Assembly: GCA_022316685.1 (NCBI GenBank)
Contig: JAKJHU010000670.1
Coordinates: 62,001 to 126,000, forward strand
DNA from: Progne subis subis
Lineage: Eukaryota > Chordata > Aves > Passeriformes > Hirundinidae
DNA length: 64,000 bases
Direction: 5' to 3'
The translations under genes and the position numbers were made by a program. The notes under the pieces are model-generated. The model searched no databases. It was not told the origin of the DNA and saw only the letters and a list, made by a program, of their open reading frames with translations. This document shows, one piece after another, positions 48,256 through 60,955 of this stretch (its first letter is position 1; the number at the start of each line of letters is the position of its first letter).

Positions 48256-50528
48256 GTGTTCAAATAATTACACTTCTCTTCCTTTGCCCATTCTCTTTCA
48301 TGACCCAAACTTTCTCTATTCAGTACAAATGAATGAAGTGAAACAGGATGACTGAAATTCAAGGATATAATGAAATTAATGAAATTCAAGTGGATATGGT
48401 AATTATATGTTACACATAATGTCGTATTTCACTTACAGTCTTTCCAGTTGTGATTAAGTAGCAATGTATGTAGCTGATTAACAACTCTCCTATTTCAACT
48501 AGGAGGACTAGTTTTTCTGTCATTTAGACCTCTCATCCTGTAAATGAATCATCAGACTAAGACCTTATTCCAAATTGTAACATACTTTCCTTGATTTTTC
48601 TCCAGAAAAAATAAGTCACAAAGAAATTCTGGAGATTGTGGTTGCTTGGCACATTTAAAGCTAAAACTTTCTACATCAGAAGGGACTGGATTTTCTTCTG
48701 AAGTGGGTATGGTCAAGCAATTCTAGGTCCATGAGTGACCAGCAGGTTCAGTGGAAATTCCAGTTAAGGATATGACCTTGAGATTTGTCGAACTGCTGGA
48801 ACAATTTTTTTTTATTATTCTTTCCAAATCAGTCATACTGAATTCAAGACTCTTAGGCCTGAGAAATTGCTTTGACATCCTTCACAAAGGTAGGGTTGTC
48901 TTCACAGAAATTAAAGTTTCAGTTCCCTGTGTTCCCAGGAGGCACTTCTCCAGATGAGTGAAAATGGCTTTTTCTTCTTTCTTTCAAAGAGAACCTCTCT
49001 ATTTTGAAAAGAACATTTTTCTTCAGCTACAAAAGACAGCAGTAAAATTATTAAAATGGATAGTAAAAATAGAGTAGAAAGGAATTTTTGCTTCACTTTG
49101 CTTTCCCCTCTTAGACTTCTGTTATTCTTGTCAATATTTACATGTGTTAACTCCATAAATGTTTATGTGTTTATTGCTCTTCACCTCATAGATCCATTCA
49201 AATACTTAAATAATTGATTCTGATAAAGTGTTATAAATCAACTGTATCATCAGCACAGACTCAAATATGTGGCACAAAATTACTAAACCTGTACCTTGAA
49301 CCCACAAATTATTGTCTTTCAATACACATGCTCATAAAATAATAGGGGAATTGACCTTCTCCTGGGTCCCAGAACTGATTATCAGGATTTTAATATCCTG
49401 AATTATCTCCTCAGAGGTTTTGTACAGCACTACAGACTGCAGACTTATTTTTGTAAGGCAATAAGTCAGTTTTCACTCAGTTTGTGAACTCTGGCCGATG
49501 GAAATCACAGGATCTGTGTTGATTTAATTGTCTGTCCACTGGTCTTTTCTTAGATGACTTTGCCACAGTTGTCTCAGTGCAATTCCCTACATGCAATTTC
49601 CATGTGTGTCACAGCTGTCTGCTGTGGTGTCAAACACCCTTGATGCAAAGCTAGTTGAAAGATATGCCTTAATGTGCCTAATTTTCAAATCTAGATAAGA
49701 AGAGAGAAATCACTGTTCCCTAAGGATCTATGGATCCGGATAAAACAGCTTGCTGTAAGATAACTTCAGCTCATAATTTCCTACCATGAATCAAAGTAAA
49801 TTCTTTCTTTTTCTTTGGAAAATAAAAAATAGATTTTGTGTTCAAGAAACTCCATGTTAATAGGAAATAAAATGCCTGAAAAGTTCACACGTGGATGTTA
49901 TTTTCTAGTTATGGAAACATGTTTTCTGGGAAGAGACAATATGTGCTGTCTTTTAAATTATTTCCTTAATTTTTCCTTTTGTCTCATTTTTTATTTTTAG
50001 AAGCTATAATTTCTGTGAGCTGTGTGATCTTGTGAACCCAGCAAGTCAGGCCACTACAATGCCATCATCTTATTAGCTAAAGTGTTGAAAGTATTGCATT
50101 TTTTTCCCTTTGTTTGACTTTATTTCAGAGTCTTCATTAGCCAAAACAAAACAAACAAACAAACAAACTTACAACTTTGAATTATGTGCAGATTGCAACC
50201 CTTATTCCCATTCAGGTACAATAGCCATAAATAAGTTTTTAAGATGTCAAAACCCCATAAATTGTAAATATTTAGGTGCCAACCTCAAGACAATGACTTT
50301 ACTAACAAAAAAAGACTTAGAGCTAGAAGTTATTCAATGTCTAGAAATAAACAGGACGTCTTTGAACTAAAACTCTGTTTTATTGAGGAAGACATTATGT
50401 CAAACATCTGTCTACCCATTTTCTAGGCATCCATTTTATGTATCATATAATGGATATTTTACTCTCATATCCATAGGGTTTTTTTAAAGTTTTTGTGGCG
50501 CTTTTTTTGGAAAAATTAAGTAAATTAA
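48256..50528. other. AT-rich unique DNA
   Basis: No gene was recognised. An (AAAC)n run lies at about 50144-50168. The left GTTCTG duplication of the next LTR follows at 50529-50534. Confidence 0.45.
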
Positions 50529-50534
50529 GTTCTG

Positions 50535-51223
50535 TGTCGCGGTGCTGTCCTTCGCGCAGGTGAGCGCGGCCACGGGCTAGCTCAGTTCCGTGCACCGCTC
50601 CAACGTAGGTAGGCCGGGGTGGCTAGCTAGGCAAGCCACCTCCTCCCTGTGGGCCTCGTTTCCCCCACGCCAGCGACAGGCAACAGATGGAAAAGACGAC
50701 CACGGCAGCTGAATGAAAGGCGACTCTACTGAGCAGGGTACAACAAGGTTTTATTGGAGGAGAGGGAGCACGGGGCTCTGCACTCTCTGTCCTGCTGCCC
50801 AGAAGAGCACTGAGAGCAGGTGTGCAAGAGCTTATAAAGAGGGGTGGAAACAGGGGTGGCTACAACTGGTCAGCAAATCGCAGAACTGGGGGGTGTAACC
50901 AGGGGTGTAAACCATGGAACAGGGGACCAACCACAAAACGGAGGGAGGGGATTTCCAGGGCCCTGGCCTATCACTCGACGCCCTCCCTGGAGCTTTCCAG
51001 AAGCCAGGGAAGGGTCTGGGAGTGATAGGGCACCCAAGGGGAGAGAGAGGGGATTGACAACTTGGGTACAGGGGGAAGGGATGACTGACAGAAAACGAAC
51101 TAACTCCACTCTGTGGTAAACAAGTCTGAACCAAAGTAGAAATAGGGGGTTACAAGGAACGAACCAATACATAAAACGTGTAAATTCACATAAAACAAAT
51201 AAAACAAATTGCACACCACCACA
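50535..51223 (-). mobile_element. Solitary LTR, TGTGGTGGTG family
   Basis: A 689-bp minus-strand LTR. The sense start is TGTGGTGGTGTGC and the sense end GCACCGCGACA. It is flanked by perfect 6-bp duplications GTTCTG at 50529-50534 and 51224-51229. In sense, a CTTTATAAG box (50831-50839 on plus) precedes AATAAA (50750-50755 on plus). It shares U3, R and U5 blocks with the two nested LTRs near 9 kb. The 6-bp duplication fits class II. The internal frames are LTR artefacts. Confidence 0.93.
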
Positions 51224-51261
51224 GTTCTGGTAGATTGTTACAAAGTTATTCACAGTCTGGT

Positions 51262-51335
51262 TTGGGTTGTTGTTGTTGTTGCTGTTGTTTGTTTGCAGGG
51301 GTTCTGTATTTTTTTTTTGGTTTTTTTTTGTTAAT
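51262..51335. repeat. T/G-rich tract with (GTT)n
   Basis: Plus-strand GTT repeats (about five) followed by T runs broken by G. Confidence 0.88.
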
Positions 51336-51424
51336 ATTGAGGATGATCTTGATTTTAAATCCATGCTAAGAGTCAGTAAAACATTTCTATCTCCATGCAG
51401 AGGAGGGGAAAAGGCCAATGGGGG

Positions 51425-51655
51425 AAAGAGGTGCAGAGGAACTTCCATTTGGATATGAAGAAAAAATAACTTTCCTGTAAAGGTGTCAGACAACTGAAAC
51501 AGGTGCCCATGGAGGCTGTGTTTTATTTCTTCTCTGGAAATATTCAAATATTCTGCCTGGACATGATCCTGTACATCCTACTCTAGGTGAACAGTTGAAA
51601 AAGGTGATCTCCAGAGGTCCCTTCCAACCCTAGATATTCTGGGATTCTGGGATTC
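51425..51655 (+). mobile_element. CR1 LINE 3' fragment
   Basis: Diverged ORF2-end text ('aggaacttcca...caggtgcccatggaggctgtg') runs into 'ctaggtgaacag', then 'ggtgatctccagaggtccc', and ends 'attctgggattctgggattc'. The coding frame is destroyed. Confidence 0.85.
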
Positions 51656-52529
51656 AGATACCAAACCATGTTTAAATAAAACTCACAGACCAAGAACAAC
51701 AGAATAAAGACAAAAATTAATACTTCACATTGAAATATTAAAAATCAAAATCAAATTAAGTTGCCATGAATAGTATTGCTATTGTATTTGAATCACAATC
51801 CCTTAATCACTTGGATTTCATGGCAGATAGATTTATCATGAAACTTTTATTTTCAAATTGCATTTTTTTTTTTTTTCCAAGCTGATTTCAAATATATTTT
51901 AAAATGTTTTAAATGGGCTGGAGTTCATCTAAAGAACAGTGTAGTAAACCCATCCTTTCATTTCCTAGCCTCAGGAAGGCATCATTCCTCTTGTCCATGT
52001 TTATAAAATGGAGCAGAGTACCACACAGTGTTTCTTGCTCACGGTTCACTACTGTCATACAGAGAAGGCTGGAAATCTTTGCCTTGTGCCCTTTTTACAG
52101 ATTTTTACCCACCTGTAGTAAAAAATGTGATGTCTGTTCCTGAGTTTGTATTTATGGCCTGACCCTGATTGAGTCACATCCCCATCTGTATACATAGACC
52201 TCCCACACTCATCAACCTCTAAACTATTTTCTTTTAGCACTCAAATTTTTTATGTACATATTGCAGATAAGAATCTGACACTTAAGTGGATGGATTAGAA
52301 GAATTTTGCAAATAAGGAGACAACAACAAAAAATCTTTATTTAATATATAAATGTAATATATAGTCTTATTTTTCTGTGATATTATTTTGTGTTTGACAC
52401 TAAGAAAAAGAAGGCATTATAATAAAAAAAAAAAAAAATCTAATCATCCACATGATCTCCATATTAAAGACCAAATACTGATCTGAAAAGAATTTGCTTA
52501 GGAAGTAGTAAAGCTAGAATCAATGTTTT

Positions 52530-52593
52530 AATTTCTTCCCAGGAAGAAATATTTGCTGAGACAAAATTTCTTCCCAGGAAGAAATATTTGCTG
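52530..52593. repeat. Tandemly duplicated palindrome
   Basis: Two units 35 bp apart each hold an identical 28-29 bp text starting 'aatttcttcccaggaagaaa'. Each includes 9-bp inverted arms ATTTCTTCC/GGAAGAAAT around a CA centre, at 52531-52550 and 52566-52585. A decayed third start ('aatttctttccc') follows. Confidence 0.9.
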
Positions 52594-53055
52594 TGAGGTA
52601 AATTTCTTTCCCTTTCAGAGATGCTTACAAAATTTTATATCACTCCTTATCTTGTAGATAATGACATGAACATTTTCTACATATATTAAAAAAAAAAAAA
52701 AAATGCTGTACAAGGCAACAAAGACTGGAAAGCATTAGAGGTGTTATTTGCTCAACCTGGATCAAGTGGGATCTGAAAATTAGACTATTTTATATTACAT
52801 TTTTATCTGTCATGGTTCAAAGTGCTTTGTGAAATAACATTTTTAATTTCTACCCATAAAGAAATACATAGTGTAGAATGATGCCTTCAGAAGAAATGAA
52901 AGGCAGTTTCCAATTAGGACTAAGTGCCACCAAAGATCTCCCCAGAGATCTCAGCAGAAATGTTCCCTTTGTCTTATTGACACACTGCAGGTGTCCTGCA
53001 CTAGCTGAGGATGGGTGGGAAATGCAGATAATGTCCAATAGTGTTGCTATACTTT

Positions 53056-53057
<2 letters not shown>

Positions 53058-53115
<58 letters not shown>
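53058..53115. repeat. (ATT)n microsatellite
   Basis: About 19 perfect ATT units. On plus, the open frame across it encodes an isoleucine run and is not a gene. Confidence 0.95.
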
Positions 53116-53116
<1 letters not shown>

Positions 53117-56022
53117 AGCTAAGGGCTAACATTGCCTTCCTATTACCTGACTTTCCAACAGACAAATAGTAAATGTTTTAAGAGTCTTTTCTTAAGAAAG
53201 AAGACAATAGGGAGAGAAAACAAAATTTATCATAAGCAAGGAGGTTTTGTCCCAAGACAACTTTTTCATGTTAAAAGTGGCTGGTATTGCTTTTGAAGTG
53301 GATAAATGCAGCATTGTATTTCAAACTTAATGGTTCATATTATCTCAAAATCCTGGCAAAGGGCAAAAATTTGAAATGAAAGGTCATCGCTGAACCTCTG
53401 GGAGTAGAATATTTACACTTATGAAATGGGTATTATGCCTGCTCTGCTGTGGACACCAAATTATTTTTGCAATATCTCCCAAAACAATTCTTTCAGAAGG
53501 ACTACAGGTGCTTCAGCCTCACTCTGAAAACAGCTGCTCTCTACACTAAACTACTCAAAAATACTGTATTTTCTCATCAGAAACCCAAAGTGATCATGAA
53601 TTGGCTTCAAAATTGTCTCCTTCACTTTAGATCATTGGTGATACATAATTTTTAACAAAACCTTTGTCTGTGAAATGCAAACTCTCATCTAGACCAACCA
53701 CACTGATAAACAAACAAGATTACATCTGTTGGTAGTTGCTCAGTTATTCAAACACGGACTTCGGCCAGTAATTTTATGGGACAAAAAAATGATTTAGCTG
53801 TCCATGCCTCTACCCTGTAGCATTGGTACATTCCAGCTATTCCAGAAAGTCAGTTGTTAGTTTTGTCCAGCTGGCTTTGGACTGCTCTTTCTGAAAGCAA
53901 ACAGTTTTTATGGTGCCTGTAAAGACAATTTCTATACTTGCAGATGGGATTTTGGTTGAAGGGGTTCTACCTGCCTTATATGTTTTCTTTTGTGCATTAA
54001 TTTTTCACTTTTTTTTAATTTAAACTTCTGTTGGTAACCTGTCAACAGCTGCTGTTAAATTATTACTTTCTCCAAAGTGTGTCCCAATCTCTCTGGGACT
54101 CTGATCCCAGCAAATGCCATAATTGTGATTTGCCCAGGTTTGGTTTTTGCCAGCAGAGAGGTTGTTAATTTTTTGGCCATAGCCTAGAAAAATTCTTCGA
54201 GGGCAATTCTACTCAGCCCATGCGAGGCAGGGTAGCTCTGAGCTGGAAAAGCAGAATGAAGACAGAGCCAAAACCATTGCTGCGTGCCAGAGCTCCCAAA
54301 ACAAACCCAGGAATTTCTGCTCCAAGGAAAAGCGAGTTTAGGAATTCTGCTGGGTTTGATGGCAGTCAAGCATTCCCAGACACCTGACTGTCCAGATGGA
54401 GATCTTGGAACACGAATAATCCTTATAAATTAACTGTAGGGGAAGCAGGGATGAGAGCAGAGACGAGAGATGGATGAACACCTCCTACTGTCTTTAATAG
54501 CCAGGGAAATAAAACTTTAATTTTCTGAATTAAATTTTAACAAAACAAAGCAGCAGAGAACATGAGTGTACCTAACTTTCATGAATGTCATGAGTAAAAG
54601 GAGTGGTGGAAACAGCATTTTCAGGGAAACATTAATCCCATCGTAATGAAAGTAATTCAGAAAATTTAATTTATTTTTGCCTCAGCACACAAGGTTGAAA
54701 TTAAATGCCATTTAGCTAATACTGGTTATATAGTATCACAGCTCACTTTTTTCTTTTGTTTTAACTTTCTTTCGTGTTTTCTTACTTTGAGTTTCGTCTG
54801 TTCTGTGAACTCTTAAGAATCCATGCATTAACCCAAAATCTTTCTGTGAAATCTGGGAAAAACAGAAGCTACAAGGCACTTTGAAAGGTAAGACCACATC
54901 CAGATGAAAACTTTTCTCTGATTGGAAATTACATATTAAAGAGTAGCGACTAGTATTGGATAATAAGATCAGGTAAATATAAATATAGGTATATAAATAC
55001 ATAAATGTATGTATAAAAGATGACTTGCTTTAAAGAATTGGGGGTTTGTCCATATTTAATTTTCACACTGAAAAGACGAAAAAAATTTAAAAATTAAAAC
55101 CAAGAAAAATTGCTTTCTGGAGGGGTTTCAATCACCTTTTAAAATTTATTCCACCATCCTGTCCATATTTTTAACTAACTCTATCCAGATTTTAAATAAA
55201 AAGGAGCACAAAGTACAGTAAAAATATTTTCCATGAATTTTGAGAAGACTCAACTTGGTTCTACAATAGAAATTTTTCAAGACCTACTTCTATGAAAATG
55301 TCCAGTCTCCTCTCCTGCAGTTGCCTATGTTTTGGTCTGTGTTGGTGATTTTGACAGAACAGGCTGATTTGGGATGAGAAAAGCAGTAAAAACAGGATCA
55401 CTGTTGGGGGCTGATAGCCAAACACAAACCATTTACAGTTTGCTACAAATATGGCTGCCAAGATGTATAAACTGTGTTTCAAGGGTCAGCTGACAGATTT
55501 TATGTTGGGAAACATCCCAAAATCAGCATTCTATAAGGAATGAGGGGAGACCTTTTCTTTTTTTTTTTCCTCTTTTTTTTTTTTTTTTTGATAATACATA
55601 AAGACGATTAAAGCAATGAATGCAATTGAATGACAGTGACTGATTTACAGAATAGTACCTATATCCCAATTAGCATTTTTCAAGCAACAGGAAAAGCAAA
55701 ATTTTGTTTGACCAGTCCATTCCCCTTTCCGCAGGCGCTGCTGACAGATGCTAGATGAGGACAGGTAGGTATTAGGTGGATTTTTTTGCCAGAAGTGAAT
55801 ATAGTCACTTTTCCAATCCATATCCACTTTTTCATCCACAATCTATTGGTTCATGGTGATGAATTGTGTACTATTTTAAAAATCCCCTTTTTGTGTTCAT
55901 TTAAAAATGTCTATACCTAGTTCCATTTGATAACAATTTTCTAATTAAATAACAAACTAAATTGCAGTTTTCTACCTAAAAATGTTCTGAGTATTTTACT
56001 TTCACTTAATGACTTTGTAGAA

Positions 56023-56066
56023 TTCTGGAATCATTTAGGCTGACAAAGACTTCCCAGACTTGTATT
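56023..56066 (-). mobile_element. CR1 3' end fragment
   Basis: The text 'aattctggaatcatttaggc' followed by 'tgacaaagacttcccagac' closely matches the first bases of the CR1 copy at 56579. Only about 44 bp remain. Confidence 0.6.
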
Positions 56067-56253
56067 TCAGACTTATCTCCTTTACTCTGTAGTGGAACTT
56101 TAAAAGTTAGATTTACATCTTTGGATTTTTGAAACACCAGAGACTTTATTACTTGTGTTGTTGGGTTGTTTCTTTCACTTAAGATAAATTCTTCAAACTC
56201 AGGTTTAAATTATCATAGCAATTAATTCATAGCATGTTTTGTTGTTGCTCACT

Positions 56254-56312
56254 GTCACGGTTTAACCCTAATGTGCAGCCAAGAACCATGCAGCCATCCT
56301 GTGTTTTTAGAA
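56254..56312 (+). mobile_element. Possible LTR 5'-end fragment
   Basis: It starts TGTCACGGTTTAACCC and continues 'gcagccaagaaccatgcagcc', which resembles the start of a common avian ERVL-type LTR recalled from general knowledge. The match fades after about 60 bp. No other end or duplication was found. Confidence 0.35.
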
Positions 56313-56465
56313 TTCCCTAAAAATTCTGTTCTAGGGTTTATTGCTAGATTGTATGTGATTAAAGCAATAAAAATAAGTATTTCCCTGCTTACCCTGATAC
56401 CTACATATTAGACTTAAAACACAAGATAAAATAGAAATACCCCAAACTCCAACCCATCAATTTGG

Positions 56466-56498
<33 letters not shown>
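56466..56498. repeat. Poly(A) run of 33
   Basis: An uninterrupted A homopolymer with no retroelement body directly upstream that I can recognise. Confidence 0.9.
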
Positions 56499-56501
<3 letters not shown>

Positions 56502-56578
56502 CATAAGAGGCCATTTTGAGGGAATTAAGAAAAATTGTGTCTCCCTTTCACCATTTGAGAAACACTGAGCATGATCTT

Positions 56579-56876
56579 AGAATTCTGGAATCATTTAGGT
56601 TGACAAAGACTTCGTAGACCATCAAGTCCAAGCTGTGCCTGATGCCCACTTTGTCCCCAGCCCAGGGCACTGAGTGTCATGTCAAGGCCTTTCTTGGACA
56701 CCTCCAGTGATGCGGACTCCAAACCTCCCTGGGCAGTTCCAAGCCCTGACCATCCTTTCCATGGTGAAATTCCTGCTGATGACCAATGTGAGCCTCGCCT
56801 GGTCCAGTCCAAGGCCGTTCCCTCTACTCCTGTCCCTGTTCCCTGGGAGAAGAGCCCAACCCCCACACTCCTATAG
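56579..56876 (-). mobile_element. CR1 LINE 3' fragment
   Basis: About 300 bp on minus. It includes 'gtgtccaagaaaggcc', 'gactccgc', 'acttggac' and the terminal 'ccagaattct' in place of a full repeat tail. It belongs to a subfamily different from the 27.2-kb copy. Confidence 0.82.
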
Positions 56877-58798
56877 CCTCCATTCAGTTGCAGAAAAAGA
56901 TGTATCTAGAAAATTACAGATGTTGTATATGATGAATCCATCAGTAGAAGTTGCCCACTGAGATTCATAGAAACTCATAATGATGAAGACGACCGACTCA
57001 TTTGATCACATGAACCGGATTAATACAGGTCTGGTCAAACCCTTGATAGGTTGAAGACCCAAGTGAAAGAAAAGGCTTGAAAGACTGAGGCCCCATGTTT
57101 ATGAGTGAAATGTGTCTCACATTCATGCAGTAACACATCTTCTTCTCACTCCCTCTTCCATACAAAGTCAACAGATACACTGCATGTAAACCAGCATGGA
57201 GCTTCCAATTTTTTAATATCTCTTGCTTATTACCCATATTGCTGCCTGCATTGCCAAGTTGTAAATTATTTGTTGTTCTAAATCAGAATTATTTTTGCAA
57301 AAGCTTAAAACAATGAACACTTTTCTTATGTTTCATCCTCCATGAGTCCTGTAAGCATGTATAATAAATGTTTAGAAACCAACTCTGTGTACTCTGTTCC
57401 TTTCAGCTCTTTGTAACAATATTAGAATCACACTCTTGTGCTCAATCCTACCAAAGATGATAAGCTATGCATATAAAATTCCATCAGTAAGTTTCTCTAA
57501 TCATATTTTAGATTATCATTTCTCATCTGAATTAAAATGTGATTATTGTAAATAATGGCTCTCTTGCCTTTCTGGGCAAAGCAGAGAATATTTAAAATTT
57601 GATTCAAACAGTGAAAACAAATGCAGATGCAAAAGCTGCTGCTTAGAGGAGGCAGAACCGCTTTAGATGCTCAATAAATAAAATGATGCTCAACAATAAA
57701 AATGATGATGGTGCTGTTTTGACAACTTTTCTTTCACCAACCTGAAAACAAAGTAATATAAACTGTCAGTTTGCTTTGTTATAAAAGGGGAAATCTTTAT
57801 TCACACCATGATCTTATTTTAAGTATGTTTGGGTTTGGTTTGTTTAAGTTTTACTATCCATTTGTCATAGTTGATTGTATTTTTTTGATTTGTCCATTTT
57901 TCAATGGGTTTAATGAAAGAACTGCATTTTATGATTCTAGTAGCGATTCTGAGTAAATATATAGGGAAGATAAACTGTAAAAAATGCTGGTAGGATATAT
58001 TTTAATTTTGTCCTGCTCACAATGACAACGGGGCTACCCATGGAAACAGGAATTCTCTGTGCCCCTGTAGATTATTTAAGTGCAGGGGTTATCTATGTGG
58101 TAATGACACAGTTAGTAACTTTGATCCGGTGAGAGGGAAGGTATAGTAGGACCCTATATTTATTGCAAAATAAATATATGCTATTGTCTCCCAAGGGAAA
58201 AGAAACACTCAAATGTGTGTATACGTGCACATAATAGTAATTTATATGAATACCTAAAAGCTAAATTATTAGTCAAACACCTCTTACCTTTAACATGAAA
58301 CAAAATCTTGCAGAAAAAGTTTAAACTGCCTCACATGGAAACAAGGAACATGCTGCAACAACTTTTTCATGCTTCATGAAAAGTCTGTTGAAAAAAAAAA
58401 AATCTTTTAGGATCAGGCTACCCTCTATTTATTGCTTTTTTATATTAATGTTGCTGGTATTGATATATAATTAAAAGTGTCTTGCTTCAGTTTAGGCTAA
58501 AAATGTAATGCTCTTAAAGGTTAATATTAACACATTTTTTTGATTGTTATGCTTTAAAAGTTCACTTCAATAAAAATCTGTGAAGTGTAGCCTGGCTTTT
58601 TTTTGGTTGTTTTTGCCTGGTTTTTACTTTTTCCCTGGAGGAAAGGAAAATACTTTACTCCTGTACTAAAGTCTATTGAAAGTCTATTGAAATATATCAG
58701 TGAAGGTAATGTCAAACAATATTCCTCTGTTGATGTATCCAGCGAAATCCGTTTAAGTGGCAGATATTTCACAAGGACCAACCCTTCCTGAAGCATCT
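56877..58798. other. AT-rich unique DNA
   Basis: No gene was recognised. A direct repeat of 'aaagtctattg' lies at 58667-58690. Confidence 0.45.
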
Positions 58799-59455
58799 CT
58801 GTGGAGGGAGACCTGGGGGTGCTGGTGGGGAACCATGAGCTGACAGAGTGTCCTGGGGCCAGGAGGGCCAGGGGGAGCCCAGGGAGCACTGGGAAGAGAG
58901 TGGGCAGCAGGTCAGGGAGGGATCCTGCCCCTCTGCCCTGCCCAGCTGAGGCACCTCTGCAGTGCTGGCTCCAGTCCCGGGCTCCTCAGGACAGGACAGA
59001 CCAGGAGCTGCTGGAGAGGGTCCAGGGGAGGCCACAGAGAGGATTTGGGCTCTGGAGCATCTCTGTGCTGGGTAGAGACTGCAGGAGCTGGGCCTGGTCA
59101 GGCTGGAGAAGGGAAGGCTGAGAGGGGATGCCATCAATCCATACCAACATCTCCAAGGGGTGCCAGAGGATGGGGCCAGGCTCTGTTCAGTGGTGCCAGT
59201 GGCAGGATGAGGAGCAGTGGCCATCAAATAAACCACAGCGAGTTCCACCCCAGCAGGAGGAGGAACTTCTCTGCGTGGAGGGGCAGAGCCCTGGAACGGC
59301 TGCCCAGGGAGGGTCTGGAGTGTCCCTGTGTGGAGACATCCCAACCCCAGCTGGACACGTTCCTGTGTCACTGTCACAGGGGACCCTGCCTGGGCAGGGC
59401 TTGGGCTGGGTGAGCTCCAGAGGTATCTTCTTGCACCAGTTTTCATTCTGTGATT
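58799..59455 (+). mobile_element. CR1 LINE, 5'-truncated, long 3' part
   Basis: About 655 bp, starting 'gtggagggagacctggggg', a region that encodes the GDLGVLV-type text of CR1 ORF2 in intact copies, and ending 'cattctgtgattac'. The part at 59192-59421 is almost identical to 36317-36549. After 'gagctccag' the two copies diverge sharply in their last 30-35 bases. Open frames of up to 225 codons on both strands lie over it and are CR1 artefacts. Confidence 0.9.
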
Positions 59456-59657
59456 ACTTGAGGTTCGTATGTGGGTTTTGCCTGTGCCTGAAGACAGGAG
59501 ACTCTTAGGTAAAGCTTTATTGGCTGTATAAAGTTTATCACTGGAGTGGTTTCACACCCACCTATTTCTATTTGCCAAATTTAGTGTAGTGGTCTAAGTG
59601 TTTACTCTCTTTCACCCCTGTGAGAGAGGATCAGGGGAAGCAAAGTAGGCCTACACA

Positions 59658-60485
59658 TGTTACAAAAATTAAAGGGCAGGAGATCAATTTAACTCCTTTT
59701 AATGCCTTTATTTCTCAGCTCTTTTATGAGGGAAGGCTCAAGGATGCCTACGCCACTGCTGTTCCTAATGGACTTCGGAGGAGGAAGTTCATGACAACTT
59801 TGCCGCGCAGCTGCAGAGTCTAGAGCCTTGACTGGCAGGAATCCCTTAGGTCTCATTCCAGGCTCCTCAGGTCTGGGGGGGTGTCTCTCAGCAAGGACCT
59901 CGCAGTTACTGCGAGAATCTGGAAAATGGCTGGAAGGTGTCAGTAGATGCCCGAGCTCTTTCCTCACCTGGCACTGCCTTTCATTCTCCTGAAATTCATG
60001 TTGGCTCGTTGTTCTTAGGGGCTGTTGGTGTCCACCACACTTCCTTCCTGCCTGATTTCCATAATGGGCGGTGTTGGACCAGGAGCAGGCGAGGAGTCGG
60101 CGGGGCCTCCGAGTTGACAGGCAGGTGGGGAGGAGCTGAGGAAAAAGCGGGCGGCGTCGATGTCATGAGGGGCAGATGGGGAGCAGCAGGCGAGGCAGTT
60201 GGTGGCTGAGGCTTCTAGGGGAGCAACGGGGGCTTAACTCAGGATAAGGTAAGGGGTTTGGGGCCTCGAGAACTGGGAAGAAACTGGGGAAGTACAACAT
60301 TTAGTAAAGAACTGGGGTTCGGGGTACAGAGAACAGGTAACATTAATACATAGAACTGGTAACTTATACGGATAACATCGATACACAAAACAGAGGATAC
60401 AAACAACTAATAACTGACAATAGGCAAACTAGACAGTTGATAACTTATAAACTTGGCACCTTGAAATTTCTCATTTCTCTCAACA
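59658..60485 (-). mobile_element. Solitary LTR nested in family X copy C
   Basis: An 828-bp minus-strand LTR. The sense start is TGTTGAGAG (right end) and the sense end TTTGTAACA (left end), so the termini are TGTT...AACA. The flanks carry a 4-bp CACA duplication (59654-59657 and 60486-60489). Four bases fit class I (gammaretrovirus-like) elements, but the CA-rich target makes the match weak. In sense, AATAAA corresponds to 59707-59712 on plus. The surrounding family X text resumes on the right with 'cacactaaaagaatg', as in copies A and B. No coding interior is present. Confidence 0.8.
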
Positions 60486-60955
60486 CACACTAAAAGAATG
60501 AAGAAAAAGAAAGAAAAATGGTGGGGGGAGGAAGCATGCTCAGGAACGGCTGTTGGATTGCCTTCCCCCACTCCCTGGTCCGATCCAAAGCGGACCTGAA
60601 CTCAGAACTCCTCCTCGGGGACCGGGGTGGGGAGAGGATCCCATCCTCCCGTGGGCTAGAGGCACAGTCATGCAGGGCTGGGGACATGGCCCAGCCACGG
60701 CCTGGACCCCTCTGCCGGCAGCCAGGGCACCGGGTGCACGGCCAGCACTGCTGAGCTGCAGCCTGCCTCTCCTCCCGCCGGCAGCCGTGGGGAAAAGGGG
60801 GCCGGGGGAAAAGGGGGCCAGCCGGCCCGGGGCGCTCCCCCACGGGCAGCGGCTCCCGGAGACCCGGCCCAGGCCGCCCAGGGGGTGGCGGGGCCTGGAC
60901 GGGGCCCGCTGCTGCCCACGGTGTTCCCTGGTGGCCCGCCGGAAGAGAGAGCAAA

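Larger units (their letters stand above)
51656..56022. other. AT-rich unique DNA
   Basis: No gene was recognised in 4.4 kb. It contains a duplicated palindrome at 52530-52593, the (ATT)n run at 53058-53115, and T-rich runs at 55552-55589. Confidence 0.45.

Noticed and set aside
50870..51547. 225-codon open frame on minus
   Set aside because: It runs through a solo LTR, a T/G tract and a CR1 fragment, so it cannot be one gene.
58769..59446. 225-codon open frame on minus and several plus frames
   Set aside because: All lie over a GC-rich CR1 3' fragment. The long frame is antisense to the CR1 and includes its 3' UTR.
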